From Bagarius yarrelli (Eukaryota; Chordata; Actinopteri; Siluriformes; Sisoridae), in contig VCAZ01000022.1 of the NCBI GenBank assembly GCA_005784505.1, forward strand, positions 3,050,195-3,114,194: a stretch of 64,000 nt of DNA, read 5' to 3'. The position numbers and the translations under genes were made by a program. The stretch's first letter is position 1. Each line of letters starts with the position of its first letter. Shown here piece after piece: positions 13,579-23,414 of the stretch. The notes under the pieces were generated by a model. The model did no database searches and had not been told where the DNA came from. It was given only the letters and a program-made list of their open reading frames with translations.

Positions 13579-13579
13579 C
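13540..13579. repeat. GT/GA compound microsatellite
   Basis: About 14 GT units run straight into GA units. Confidence 0.9.
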
Positions 13580-14115
13580 TTCTTTGTTATGACGGTGAGC
13601 ATTTCGCCACATGGTCGACTGCTTATTCTAGTTTCATCTGTTGTTGGACATGTTCTCTCCCTTTGACAAACATGACCTACATTTACGATTAGCGCGCAAG
13701 CGCAAACACACACACACAAATACATAACCTGTGCATCACAGTAAACGGGGGTTTCCGCCGATTGCATCATCTTTTGTCCGACTCGGACCAGTCATTTTAG
13801 TTATAAAAAAGTCTAATTTTTATAGCGCAGATGCATTAAACAGGCGATCTGATGGTGAAATGTATAGAGTACAAAATAATGGTTTTGCAGGTAAACATTA
13901 GTATAAGTACAGTAAAATAATAGGCATGATGACCATCTGCAACAAACCAACCTTTAAAAATACTCTACAAAAATCTACCAAAAAAAAAAAAAAACATGGT
14001 TATTTTAATATTATACCTTTTTATCTACATCCTATAGAAATAATGTTTCGGTTTGGGAATGGGATTCATGTGAAAACTTGCAGAAAGTAGGTTAGTAGGC
14101 TATAGTTTTGGACGG

Positions 14116-14143
14116 ACACACACACACACACACACACACACAC
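14116..14143. repeat. CA microsatellite
   Basis: Roughly 14 uninterrupted CA units. Confidence 0.9.
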
Positions 14144-14412
14144 TCAGTAACCGTAGACACCGTATGTCTAGTGGTGTCATGTAAAGTGTAAAAAAAAGAA
14201 CTGTGTAGGTGTGTGTTTTTGTTTTACGACTATTAGTAAAACACAGCCATGTTTTTTTTTTTTAGCTTCCTGTCTGTTTAGTTCACTTCTCCTTCAGCAT
14301 TGGGGTGGAGGCTAATTTTACCCCCGGGCTGGAATGAAAGGGTTAATAGGCTGCCGGTTCGATAGAACCGCTCACACACCCGCGTTAACCTTTATTCAGG
14401 GACTGCAGGTCA

Positions 14413-14418
14413 CACGTG
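14413..14418. promoter_or_regulatory. Canonical E-box CACGTG
   Basis: The palindrome TCACACGTGA surrounds a perfect CACGTG core. It is about 600 bases 3' of the candidate copy-1 first exon. A second core is at 12760-12765 and a third at 15041-15046. Three cores in 2.3 kb of AT-rich DNA is mildly enriched and would suit clock-linked control of an NFIL3 gene. Function is not shown. Confidence 0.3.
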
Positions 14419-14542
14419 ACTCCCAGAAGCGTGGCATCGTCTCTAAGCTTTTAGAAAGCGGAATCAGGAACGGCTTTACATGATTTTATAGCTCGATTTG
14501 ATGTCCAAAGTCGCTTATAACTACTAAAAGTCAAGTTATAAA

Positions 14543-14546
<4 letters not shown>

Positions 14547-14604
<58 letters not shown>

Positions 14605-14661
14605 CTGAATGTGCAGTCTGGGTTCTTCATAAGGCTCGTGTTAGCAGCAATCCCGCACTGG

Positions 14662-14735
<74 letters not shown>
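14547..14735. repeat. Two long TA arrays flanking a 66-base spacer
   Basis: The arrays cover 14547-14600 and 14667-14735. Both are perfect (AT)n and can form cruciforms. They create spurious open frames rich in Tyr-Ile on both strands. Confidence 0.9.
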
Positions 14736-14741
<6 letters not shown>

Positions 14742-14879
14742 TAAAAGTCTCGCCTTGACATTGAGAAAAGGCACCCAGAGCTGACCGCATTTTAAGGACA
14801 CATGATGAAACAAAAGCCTGTAGTATTCTATGAAAGACATGGCAACATTTGAACAATGATTTTTTGGCAATACGGCGTC

Positions 14880-15269
14880 ATATTCCGACCCGCGTGTTCA
14901 TTGTGTTACCACCACTGACTGGTAGTGCAGCTACCGAAAGCCGGTTGACCCTCCAAAAATCCATTTTAAAAAGCAATCCGAAAACCCCAAAAAAGAGAGA
15001 GAGAGATATAGATATATATAAGCTTACCGTTGGTGTTTTCCACGTGTATCCGATCCCGACGGAGGCTGGTGGTTTGGTGGTTGTGTAGCCGCTGTAAGAA
15101 ACGCGGTGTGTATAAAGCAGCGCTCTGCTTGTATGCGGACACGCGTTCGGTGTGACTCGTATTTTGGTTCCTCGTGTTGTGTTGTTGAGGCGCTGCAATG
15201 TCCTCCCTCCCTCGCTGTGCTGGAAATATATGTTAGTAGGTCACAGTTGCATAACTAGTTGCATAACAT

Positions 15270-15308
<39 letters not shown>

Positions 15309-15520
15309 CCATCCTCGAACCATGTTGCAGCAGCAGCAGCAGCGGTGAACGCAGGGAGGGACTAGGCACCCGTCCAGACGTGCGCCATGCATATAATAAG
15401 GTTAGCAGAGGGAAAGAGATCCTAAAACCCAGAGAACAGAAGACATTTTTAGAAACAAGCCCTCACAGGGACGATATAAAAAGAAACGAGTTGGGATAGG
15501 CTGTGTAAGAGAGGAGCTAT
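14880..15520. promoter_or_regulatory. CpG-enriched block upstream of nfil3-like copy 1, candidate promoter
   Basis: CpG dinucleotides are much denser here than in the surrounding AT-rich DNA (for example around 14885-14945, 15050-15145 and 15335-15385). The block contains a CACGTG E-box at 15041-15046 and a plus-strand TATAAA near 15111. It lies just upstream of the donor at 15027 inferred for the copy-1 leader. It also contains a 36-bp CT array. E-boxes are the binding sites of CLOCK/BMAL-type regulators, known to act on nfil3 genes in general. The promoter call here is inference. Confidence 0.35.
15270..15306. repeat. CT microsatellite
   Basis: About 18 CT units, next to the candidate nfil3 copy-1 promoter. 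A short CAG run follows at 15326-15342. Confidence 0.9.
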
Positions 15521-16086
15521 GATCCCAGTGACACTGATGATTCCAGACTCCAAGATATGGAAATAGTGAATACACATGCATATGTTTTTGTTGTTACAAC
15601 AGGCTGTAAAATTGTAATGTGATTTGCTCAGATTAACCTTGAGTTCACGTCCTTTTGGCAGTCAAAATATGGCCGAGATAAGAGGTTTTGGGCCACCGGT
15701 AACCATCTTTACTTTTACTATGTCTTGCGTAGTCAGTTGTAGGTGCATAGGAAAACAGGTGGTTGGGGTTGTGTAACCAAAATTTTCCTAGGTAAATATT
15801 ATTTGCAATTTAGTTAGAACTTAACAATGTTATATATATATAAACTATATATATGAACCCGAATAAACATTTTTAATAGCAATTTTTACAAATTTTAGAA
15901 ATGCCACTTATGCACTTTTGGTTATGCACTGCATTTTATTGGCTCTTGCACAATGAAAATAAAGTTGAATCTAATCTAATCTAAAAATTACATAACAAGA
16001 CCTCCATTACTTTCGTAAGCAAGCCATAAAGGGATAATTAAATCTGTGCCTAAGAGAAAAAAAACCCTTCTGTTGTGACTCATGGA

Positions 16087-16255
16087 ATGCTAGGGGTGCC
16101 ACTGGGGTGAAGGTGGGCATTTAGGACAATTCTAAGGGCCTGTGCAATTTGGGGACCCCTCCAAGATCTGTTTTATTAGTAGTGCAGAATTGTTGTGGTA
16201 GGGGGCCCAACCTTATATTCTTTCATAGGACCCAAAATTGCTATAAAAAAACACC
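16087..16255 (+). repeat. Dispersed repeat, unnamed family C
   Basis: The sequence shares ordered blocks with 33698-33830 and 49740-49850: a GGGTGCCACTGGGGTG-type start, GATCTGTTTTATTAGTAGT, GGGGGCCCAACC and ATATTCTTTCATAGG. The three copies are too diverged and too short to tell the class; no coding sequence remains. Confidence 0.55.
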
Positions 16256-16419
16256 CCAAAACAAAGATGATAAATTTGCTCTAATGTACATGGGTCTGAT
16301 AAATACAGTATTGCACCATCTCTTATATTTATAGAAAGCTAAACCGTCTACCCCAGCTCAGGTTATTGTTAAAAGCTTTCTATTTTTACATAAAATGCAA
16401 GAAAAGCATCTAGTTTCTG

Positions 16420-16670
16420 AACCCTTAACTCACATGCTTGCCTTTCTTTTGTCTACCAGTGGTGGCATTTATGACGGCATTGCGATGGCCTTGAACTTGC
16501 CAGTTCTTTTGCTCCCCTTCTTGTCTACGATCCCGCCTTCCCCCATGTACCCCACCCTACCCCACCCAGCTTTATGGGTAGGCGGTTCCCATGGTAACAG
16601 TCACAAAGCCTGCCTAGTAACAGCCATCATCTCATGCTGCATAAAGTGTAAAGGGGGTCGGAAGAGCTAA
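16420..16670. other. GC-richer unique block with an X-box-like site
   Basis: This stretch is richer in GC than its surroundings and contains GTTCCCATGGTAAC (16585-16598), one base from an RFX X-box. The 91-aa plus-strand frame through it shows no family. A conserved non-coding element between the two nfil3-like genes is a reasonable guess. Confidence 0.3.
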
Positions 16671-17814
16671 AAAGGTTTAACGTGTGCTCATGTGTGCAGA
16701 CGATAGAAGGCACCAAAATACTCTTTAATCTGTGCTCATCCTTCACATAAATCTTGGCACCGTGGCATTTTACTTAAAACCCTGGGTATGTCAAATAGAA
16801 GAATTGAATAAAAATTCGCTTGACCATAGATCACATGTCTCAAATTTAGGACCCCTGGGGTATTTATATGCTTTTAAAAGAACACGAGTGATTTTACTGC
16901 CTCCCATTTTATTTGGGATAAAATTAGCCATGCATTCCTGTGAATCTGTGTAATGAAATGGTGATATAGTGTGATAAGCGTGTTCAATGTGGGACTAAAT
17001 ACTTAAAAATAGATTTACAGCAGGAAAGTATCTTTATTTTTTTTTTTTTTTTTTAGCATTTATAAATAATCAACTAGCAAAATGCAACAAAATTTAATTT
17101 GGTGAATTATTCACTTAATTTTTTTTAAGGGAATATGTACAGGAACCAAATACTGTTGGTAAAATTGCATTGACGGTATTGATAAAATGGCATCAATTTA
17201 GCCAATGAGATTCTCTGCATTACATGTAAATTCGAGAATCAGCACAGAAGTAATAAAATTATCACGTCATTGCTGCCCTCTTGTGGATAAAGAATATAAT
17301 TAAAAAAAACAAAAAACAAATCCTAATCATGAATATTCAGTTATGTGTTATAATAAGAGGAGCATTTCCTAATGGTGTTTAGAAATTTTTATTCCAAAAT
17401 CAGATTCTTTTTAAAAAGTCTATTTAGTTTTATTTACTGTACTATATTTGTGTACATTTATGTGTGTCTGGTTTCTATCGAGTCCTGTAAGGGCTGTGGG
17501 AATTAAATGGATCAGCTACAAAGGCACCATGGGAAATAAGAAGTGTATTACTTCTTAACAGACATCAAGAGAGAAAGAAAGATTAAGTTTATCATTCTAT
17601 TTCAATTGCACTAGTAATGAGCATGCTTTTGTGACTCTTCGGTGGTCTGGGATACTGTTTGCTTATTTTGTATGTCAATTTAATATGTAATTCAGTGACA
17701 TAAACGCCATCATAACGTGTAGTACTCTAGTAAGACATGGTTACAGAGTATTGAGGTTATTAATGAGAAAGAAAGAAAAAAAAAAGGAAAACTGTACTGT
17801 ATATATGTCATCAA

Positions 17815-18553
17815 AAATTTTATTCACATATAAAAAATAATGAAAACACACACATAAATAAACAAGGCAACACAGGATTTTGCCATTAATACATATTTTA
17901 CAGTGTTTTAGTTACCAGTTACACAGAATCCTGATTTGAAATGGCAGTTAAACGGGAAAAAGGCATTTATGTGATTGCTGGGCAATTAAAAAAATATTAT
18001 TATAATAAGTTGTATATATTATTACAGCAACAAAAATACTACTGATCCTATTTTTTTTCTCAATTATGAAAACGTAGCACTCAATAGTATTATTTTATAA
18101 ATACTTTCAGCAGAAAGATGGATTAATTTCATTTATCTGAGACTATAAAATATTTCTGTGTATTTCTATGTCTTTTTAATTCTTTACTTCTGCCATATAA
18201 CAACAGAGTTGACAATGAATATGGGAATGTTGTGTTGAATTTAAATACAGATAAATATAATATAGGTACAATTATTTGGTTGGGTGACTTATTATGTCTA
18301 GCAGTAATGTCTGTTTGTGTAGAGCGACATAAAATATCATTAGTAAGAAACTGCTGGTAAAGAAAAACATAACCTGACCTGGAGGTTTGCAGCACATACA
18401 GTGACATCCATACTGTAAGGTTTAGGAGTATAGTGGCTATGACTAGAATCATGACAGTGTTTTAAAATTCAATATCAACCGTGTCCTGAATAATAACTTT
18501 ACGATATATTGTTTATGGCTGACTCTAGCTCAAAAAAAAAAAAGCCGAGCTCT
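17815..18553 (-). other. Probable 3' UTR of nfil3-like copy 2
   Basis: This AT-rich, non-repetitive DNA follows the stop codon on the minus strand. A TTTATT at 17819 (AATAAA on the gene's strand) could be the poly(A) signal. No coding potential is recognised; the 107-aa frame inside it has no family signature. Confidence 0.35.
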
Positions 18554-19759
18554 TCAGTTCATTTTGGACAGTTGCTCAGAGAAGAGTTTCTTGAGCTGTG
18601 CCACTTCCTCTCCTAGAGAACTAATCTGAGATTTAAGCATGCTGTTCTCAGCATGGTAATATGCCTCCTTCTGCTTCCCATGTGACTGACCACTGCAGCA
18701 ACCACCAATTGGACCAACATTATGATGAGGGAGCATTTTTGGAGTTTCGTCCCCTTCGTGCTGTGACCAGAGCCGAGCTCGTTCATTCATACCAAATGGG
18801 AAATGATTTCTGGGATTTTCTTTTCCTCCTGTGTGCTGCACAGGACTGCGCCTTTCACTGGGATTATCGCTATCTGTGCTGCCTGGACACTTAAAGCGTA
18901 ATTTGTGCGGGAGGCTCTTCATACCCTCCACTGAGTCCATACTTCCAGATGCTGTGGATGTGTGACCTGTGGAGACCTGTGCCACAAGAGTATCAGGGGC
19001 AGGAGTGTGATGATATTCGCAGATTAACTCGTCAGATCTGTTTGGAGAAAGTTTGCCATGATCACTCAGCCGGTCCTCAAAAAACACAGGACTTCCAACA
19101 CTGGAGCCTCCAGGAGTTGAGAAGCCTGAGTCCTCTGACATGCTGCCATTCTCCCTGATACCTTGTCCCACATGGAAAGCAGCCTGAGGTAAATTTGAAT
19201 GGGGCACCATTGAAGTATTAGGTTGAAGTCCATCCTCGAGGACTAGGTAATAATGCGAGTTGGCAGGTTGAGGAACACACGGTGCTGTGGTGCTTACCGG
19301 AAGAATGGCTGCATTCAAGGGTTCTTTAACCAAGCCGAATCGATATTTAAGTGCTAGTAGTTCTGCTCTGAGCCGGGCATTTTCCTCAAGCAACCCAAGT
19401 ACACGGTTCTCTAGCACAATGTCATTGACACGCCGCTTCTCCCGAGAGCGCTTAGCTGCTTCGTTGTTCTTCTTCCGCTTGTCCCAGTACCCTTCATCCT
19501 TCTTCTCCTGGGGGATGAACTCACGCTTGCGCCTCAGTGTACCTCCACCTTGGGTCACCTCTTTGCGTTTCATCGCTGACGTACGACCTAACAACGAGCG
19601 AGCGAGCAGACTGCTCGAGGTTAGGATGGAGACAGCCTCTTCTGTAAAAGACATTGCGTTGCTATTGGTTGCCACATCTAATCCTAGCATTCCGGTACTC
19701 ATAGGTTCTACAACCGGCATACTCTGCTCTCTCATTTCTTGAGATCCCTCGTCAAACAT
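18554..19759 (-). CDS. nfil3-like: NFIL3/E4BP4-family bZIP transcription factor, copy 2 (intronless CDS)
   Basis: This is a 401-aa protein from one exon. The open frame continues upstream to a GTG at 19777, but I chose the ATG at 19757-19759 because it has A at -3 and begins a plausible N-terminus, MFDEGSQEM. The bZIP domain spans about residues 75-143: RRKREFIPQEKKDEGYWDKR, then NNEAAKRSREKRR (99-111), then zipper heptads to LALKYRFGL. The middle is Ser-rich, and SLPHKLRFK matches a conserved NFIL3 patch. The last 30 residues (ENSMLKSQISSLGEEVAQL and following) form a predicted Leu-rich helix closely resembling the human NFIL3 C-terminus. Copy 1 lacks this helix. Expected role: nuclear D-box-binding repressor. 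It probably arose by an old tandem duplication, since outside the bZIP only short motifs are shared with copy 1. It may correspond to NFILZ or to one of the numbered teleost nfil3 genes. Confidence 0.93.
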   Translation of the reverse strand: MFDEGSQEMREQSMPVVEPMSTGMLGLDVATNSNAMSFTEEAVSILTSSSLLARSLLGRTSAMKRKEVTQGGGTLRRKREFIPQEKKDEGYWDKRKKNNEAAKRSREKRRVNDIVLENRVLGLLEENARLRAELLALKYRFGLVKEPLNAAILPVSTTAPCVPQPANSHYYLVLEDGLQPNTSMVPHSNLPQAAFHVGQGIRENGSMSEDSGFSTPGGSSVGSPVFFEDRLSDHGKLSPNRSDELICEYHHTPAPDTLVAQVSTGHTSTASGSMDSVEGMKSLPHKLRFKCPGSTDSDNPSERRSPVQHTGGKENPRNHFPFGMNERARLWSQHEGDETPKMLPHHNVGPIGGCCSGQSHGKQKEAYYHAENSMLKSQISSLGEEVAQLKKLFSEQLSKMN

Positions 19760-19844
19760 TTTTGGAACAAGTGTCACACAGCTTTCCCTTTTTTTTCCCT
19801 CAATATTCAGGTCAGCTTCAGCTTTATTTGTTTAACAGCTCCAC
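19760..19844 (-). other. Probable 5' UTR part of the CDS exon, nfil3-like copy 2
   Basis: A strong minus-strand acceptor (T-rich run, then TTTGGCCTCTAG) has its AG at 19845-19846. The CDS exon would therefore begin at 19844, 85 bases before the ATG. A well-matched donor lies at 20713, so a short leader intron of 869 bases is likely. This repeats the architecture inferred for copy 1. Confidence 0.5.
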
Positions 19845-19892
19845 CTAGAGGCCAAACAGTGAAAGAACAAAAAAAAAAACCTTATTTAAATG

Positions 19893-19902
19893 GTTACGTA
19901 AG
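19893..19902. promoter_or_regulatory. D-box with palindromic core TTACGTAA
   Basis: GTTACGTAAG matches the NFIL3/PAR-bZIP consensus RTTAYGTAAY at nine of ten positions, with a perfect 8-base palindrome. It sits 134 bases upstream of the copy-2 start codon, either in the leader intron or in the promoter. Because the gene encodes a D-box binder, this is a candidate autoregulatory site. Confidence 0.5.
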
Positions 19903-20218
19903 ATCCATTACAACACAATGTTATGCAACTTAGAAGATATTTCCAGTAAGACAGAGTACATTTGTGCAACATGCTGTAATCAAGCCAAAAGACCTTCGGC
20001 TATATTTACTGTTTGTCTGCTGCTTCTTAAAGGCAAAGACCGATTTTATTGCAGTATGTTAGGAATTTAAACATTGTTGTTAATTGATCGATCGGGATGT
20101 CAAAATAGATATGTTGTTTAAGCAACACGTCGTTTATGCTCGATTTTATGCCACCATGTGTTTATTTGAATCTGATGGGAATTAATGATCCCTTAGTCGG
20201 GACGTTGAGCTGAATGCA

Positions 20219-20226
20219 TGACGTCA
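20219..20226. promoter_or_regulatory. Perfect CRE palindrome TGACGTCA
   Basis: A full cAMP-response element sits 460 bases upstream of the copy-2 ATG. It is followed within five bases by a CCAAT sequence (20231-20235), in a small CpG-containing patch. CREB/ATF proteins bind this site and NFIL3-type bZIPs can bind related sites. CRE plus CCAAT is a typical proximal-promoter pairing, so an alternative copy-2 promoter here is plausible. Confidence 0.45.
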
Positions 20227-20713
20227 CGCGCCAATGCAGAAAGTGACTTCTAGGAACACAGTGTCTGGTTTAACAGCAGAAATCCCAGGACAACTAGACA
20301 AAACAGAGACACTGGTAAAAAACCCCCCAAAAAAGTAGTCTAGACTTTAGTGGTGTTACAAAATACACATACTGATGCTAAGTTTTCAGACCTCATCTAT
20401 TTTAGATTGTTTTTCTTTAGAATATTATTGTCCAAAAATCAGACATATGTGAAGATTTTTCTCTTTTTTGCTTTAGCTATCTAACTCTTGGTCAAATAAC
20501 ATTTTTGCTCCAGATAATATTATTCGTCTTTGGCTTGTTGATAGTAAGTTTTGCCTTAACACTGCGGATGACACTACAAACTTGCATTATATAAGTCTAT
20601 ATTAGTCACATGGTTACATGCCTAAATACATAAATTTCCCGAATAATAAAACAAAAAACAAATTATTTTCCAGTTTATTAATGTATGTTACTATACTACT
20701 GTATGTGTCTTAC

Positions 20714-21000
20714 CTTCAAAATGATCACGTGAGTCCTGTCCAGAAAATATGTCGGATTTAATCTTCTGACTCCAAGTAAAGGCTGTTTTTTGGGTGGAAT
20801 TAAAGATTTAGGCTTTTAAATGTTGTAAACTGTTATAAAATGTCATCCGCTGTGCTGCTACTACCTTATCTGGTTCCGTTTGAACGTCGCAGCTCCTATT
20901 TGTAGCTTTGCTAGTGAAGTTCAGCCGAGGACGCTCTCTATCCTTGACTGAACTAGCGGCTCTCCAGTGAGTCGGTTCTTTTTTTTTTGAACGATTCGCT
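20714..21000 (-). other. Candidate non-coding first exon and promoter of nfil3-like copy 2
   Basis: On the minus strand TTTTGAAG|GTAAGAC is a consensus donor with the exon ending at 20714. The sequence upstream (20870-21030) is locally CpG-rich, and a CACGTG E-box lies at 20726-20731, inside the proposed exon. The 5' limit given is arbitrary. An alternative start within the intron, near the CRE and CCAAT box at 20219-20235, is equally possible. Confidence 0.4.
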
Positions 21001-21184
21001 GAATGAGGGGTCTTGAAGGACCGATTCACATAAAACAAACGTGTAACTCTAAAGGACTTTTTTTCCGTATATAATTTATTCCTTTTTTTTTTTTCGTTGA
21101 ATTACTCATGATTTAGTTCTTTTAAGTTTGAAGGCTTTGAGGACGAGGAATTCTGTATAAATGTTTATTAAAAAAAAAAAAAAT

Positions 21185-21420
21185 TAATACAATTTAGCAA
21201 TTGGGGGTTAGGTGCCCTGCTCAGGGGCCCAGCAGTGGAAAATTGGTGGTACTTTAATAATAGGGTCAGCAGCACGGCGGCTTTGGGTTTAGCACAGTTG
21301 CCTTACAGCCAGAAGGCCCGGTTTGATTCCCAAGCATGGGGTCTTTCTGTGTCTTTCTGTATGTTCTCCCGTGCATGTCCGGGTTTACTCCGGTGTACCC
21401 TCTCCTGGTTAAGCTAACAT
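21185..21420. repeat. Nested SINE fragments
   Basis: 21185-21252 is a reverse family-B fragment (GCCCTGCTCAGGGGCCCAGCAG). It abuts a forward family-A head at about 21265-21400 (TTGCCTTACAGCCAGAAGG, box-B-like GGTTTGATTCCC, then TTTCTGTGT). Confidence 0.6.
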
Positions 21421-21905
21421 TCACCCTAGTATCAGATATGCCTGCATTCTTTGTGTAATGTTCTACCTAATCAGAACAGCGCGACATTTTCCATTCATGA
21501 AGATAACTTTGCTTATGTAACACTTGATAAAACTCACGAGTTCATGTGATATTATGTTGTAAAGTATGACTTATGCATCCTTATAACAAATACATGTGAT
21601 ATACTAACTGGAATGTGAAATGTAAATATGAGAATATAATTAATAATAATAATAATAAGAAATAATTAATTGCTCTATTAGATATTGACTGTACTGATGT
21701 TATTTATATGTGTTGGTGTGGGTGTGCGGATTAAATGTGATAATCCTGATGTACCACACTCTTAATGACTTAATAAGAATCTTAGACACCTAATCTTGTT
21801 GGACAATTGATATAACACCATGTAAAGCTGATATGTAGTGTAAAGTTGCTATAAGGAAATACACAATTGAAAAAAAAAGTTTTGCTAATTATGTGCACTT
21901 GTCTA

Positions 21906-21927
21906 TTATAATAATAATAATAATAAT

Positions 21928-21978
<51 letters not shown>
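21906..21978. repeat. TAA then TA compound microsatellite
   Basis: About nine TAA units followed by about 23 TA units. Confidence 0.9.
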
Positions 21979-21979
<1 letters not shown>

Positions 21980-22061
21980 CATTTCATTCCAGATAAAGTC
22001 TCACTTCTATGTTAAAAATTCTGAAAATTCTGAGTTCAGTTTATCAGACCTTTCTGTGCAG

Positions 22062-22167
22062 TTCTCCTACTACAACCATAACACACAATGTCCTCATCGT
22101 GCTTGAGGGCTCATTGCAAAGGGGCAATTTCATGCTGGATATCCCAGACAGATATGCTGTTCAACAG
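22062..22167 (+). other. Orphan coding-like exon candidate
   Basis: Acceptor CCTTTCTGTGCAG and strong donor CAACAG|GTAAGCC bound 106 bases. One frame, starting in phase 1, is open and reads SPTTTITHNVLIVLEG and on to DIPDRYAVQQ (35 residues). The other two plus frames have stops. The composition looks protein-like, but I recognise no family. No partner exon was found nearby. The minus strand also has an open frame, less protein-like. Confidence 0.3.
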
Positions 22168-22858
22168 GTAAGCCTTTAAACTTTTGGCATTTCGTGTATG
22201 TTAATCGTTTAAATTTAATGTTAAAAACGTATCGTACTTTAGAATTAACGCTAATAAGGTATGCTTTAAAAGTTGATATACTAAAGCTACAGAGGCTTTG
22301 AATATATATATTTTTTTTACAAAAATAGCATTTTTATTTTACCTGAACTTGAAAAATAAATACAAAGTTAATCAGCAAAAAATGAAACAAGTTTAATTTT
22401 ATTTTTTGTTATCCCAGTATCATGCATTATGTAAATGTTATTCCCCAGCCTTCTGCTCTGGTAAAGCAGTTAGAACAGAGTTTGTCCTCATCTGCCCTCT
22501 AACACGGGTTTTCCAGTTCACATGGGAAAGCAGATAATCTCTATAAGCCTTCCTGTTCACTTTTATTATCTCTATGCCTCTACAACCCCTTTATGGTATT
22601 ATTTTATTCATCATGTTTTTCTTTTCCATACACATCAATGTATTCATGTTTTCAATAAGTCTATATGCTCTCATGCTGACCCACTCAGTACAGCTTCTTT
22701 ATACATGTCTCTCTCAATTGCCGGTCTTTCTCTCACTCTATTCATCCTCTGTGCCTGCACATAATGCAGTAATGTGTGTTCGTTATTGTGTCCCAGAGTT
22801 AATGTGGAATGACAAGTTGTGAAGACCTTTTATATTTAAATGAATAAAGCATATGAAT

Positions 22859-22860
22859 GA

Positions 22861-22894
<34 letters not shown>

Positions 22895-22905
22895 TATATA
22901 TATTA
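22859..22905. repeat. TA microsatellite
   Basis: A near-perfect TA array with one phase slip in the middle. Confidence 0.9.
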
Positions 22906-23171
22906 CATTTCAGTTAAAGCAACCTAGTATCGTGCTTGCAGGACCTTTTAGAACTCTAAAACATACACTAACCCAGAGGCCACCAGAAGTATGCTTTTGT
23001 AAATAATAATTTCTTAAGCCACAGCAATCATACCCATTAGTATGAATTTACACAGGCAATTAAGAAAAAAAAAAAAAAAAAAAAAGCTTGTGCAGCTGTT
23101 AGGAACATAAGACCTAGGACACCTCTTCCTTCCTCATCTTTCTATTCCTGGACTTGAAAGTACGTCAACAT

Positions 23172-23205
23172 GTTGCTACGGCAACCGCTGCCAGTTGCTA
23201 GGAAC
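23172..23205. promoter_or_regulatory. Paired RFX X-box motifs
   Basis: GTTGCTACGGCAAC (23172-23185) is a strong palindromic X-box. Eight bases later comes GTTGCTAGGAAC (23194-23205), a partial second site. Such sites mark promoters of ciliary genes in animals. No ciliary gene is recognised next to it; the orphan exon at 22062 is 1 kb away. Confidence 0.45.
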
Positions 23206-23414
23206 TGGTTGCGTGGAGCATTATGAAATAATCATAAAGCACTCAAAGCGACATCAACAATAACCGTTTCTGGTTTTGGGCAGAGAAGTTGGATCGCTGC
23301 ATCCTTTAAAGAAAAAAAACCCACAAGACACAAGCTATATATTTAAAAAAATACTTTTTTCCCAGAAATAGTGTTTTTTGAAGAAAGATTTGTTAACCAA
23401 GCATAGAAAGAAAA

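Larger units (their letters stand above)
10821..15027 (-). other. Candidate leader intron of nfil3-like copy 1
   Basis: A consensus minus-strand donor (CG|GTAAGCT) lies at 15027 and a matching acceptor at 10821. Together they outline a 4.2-kb intron in the 5' leader. I see no coding sequence in it. It contains a reverse SINE copy (13033-13200), GT, CA and two long TA arrays, and CACGTG E-boxes at 12760 and 14413. The pairing of this donor with this acceptor is inferred; other first exons are possible. Confidence 0.35.

Noticed and set aside
13468..13770. Minus frame of 100 aa over GT/GA and CA repeats
   Set aside because: Microsatellite translation (CVCVC and THTHT runs).
14451..14870. 139-aa frame rich in Tyr-Ile, and its opposite-strand shadows
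   Set aside because: Produced by the TA microsatellites.
16395..16670. 91-aa plus frame between the two nfil3-like genes
   Set aside because: No family; the block is better viewed as a possible conserved non-coding element.
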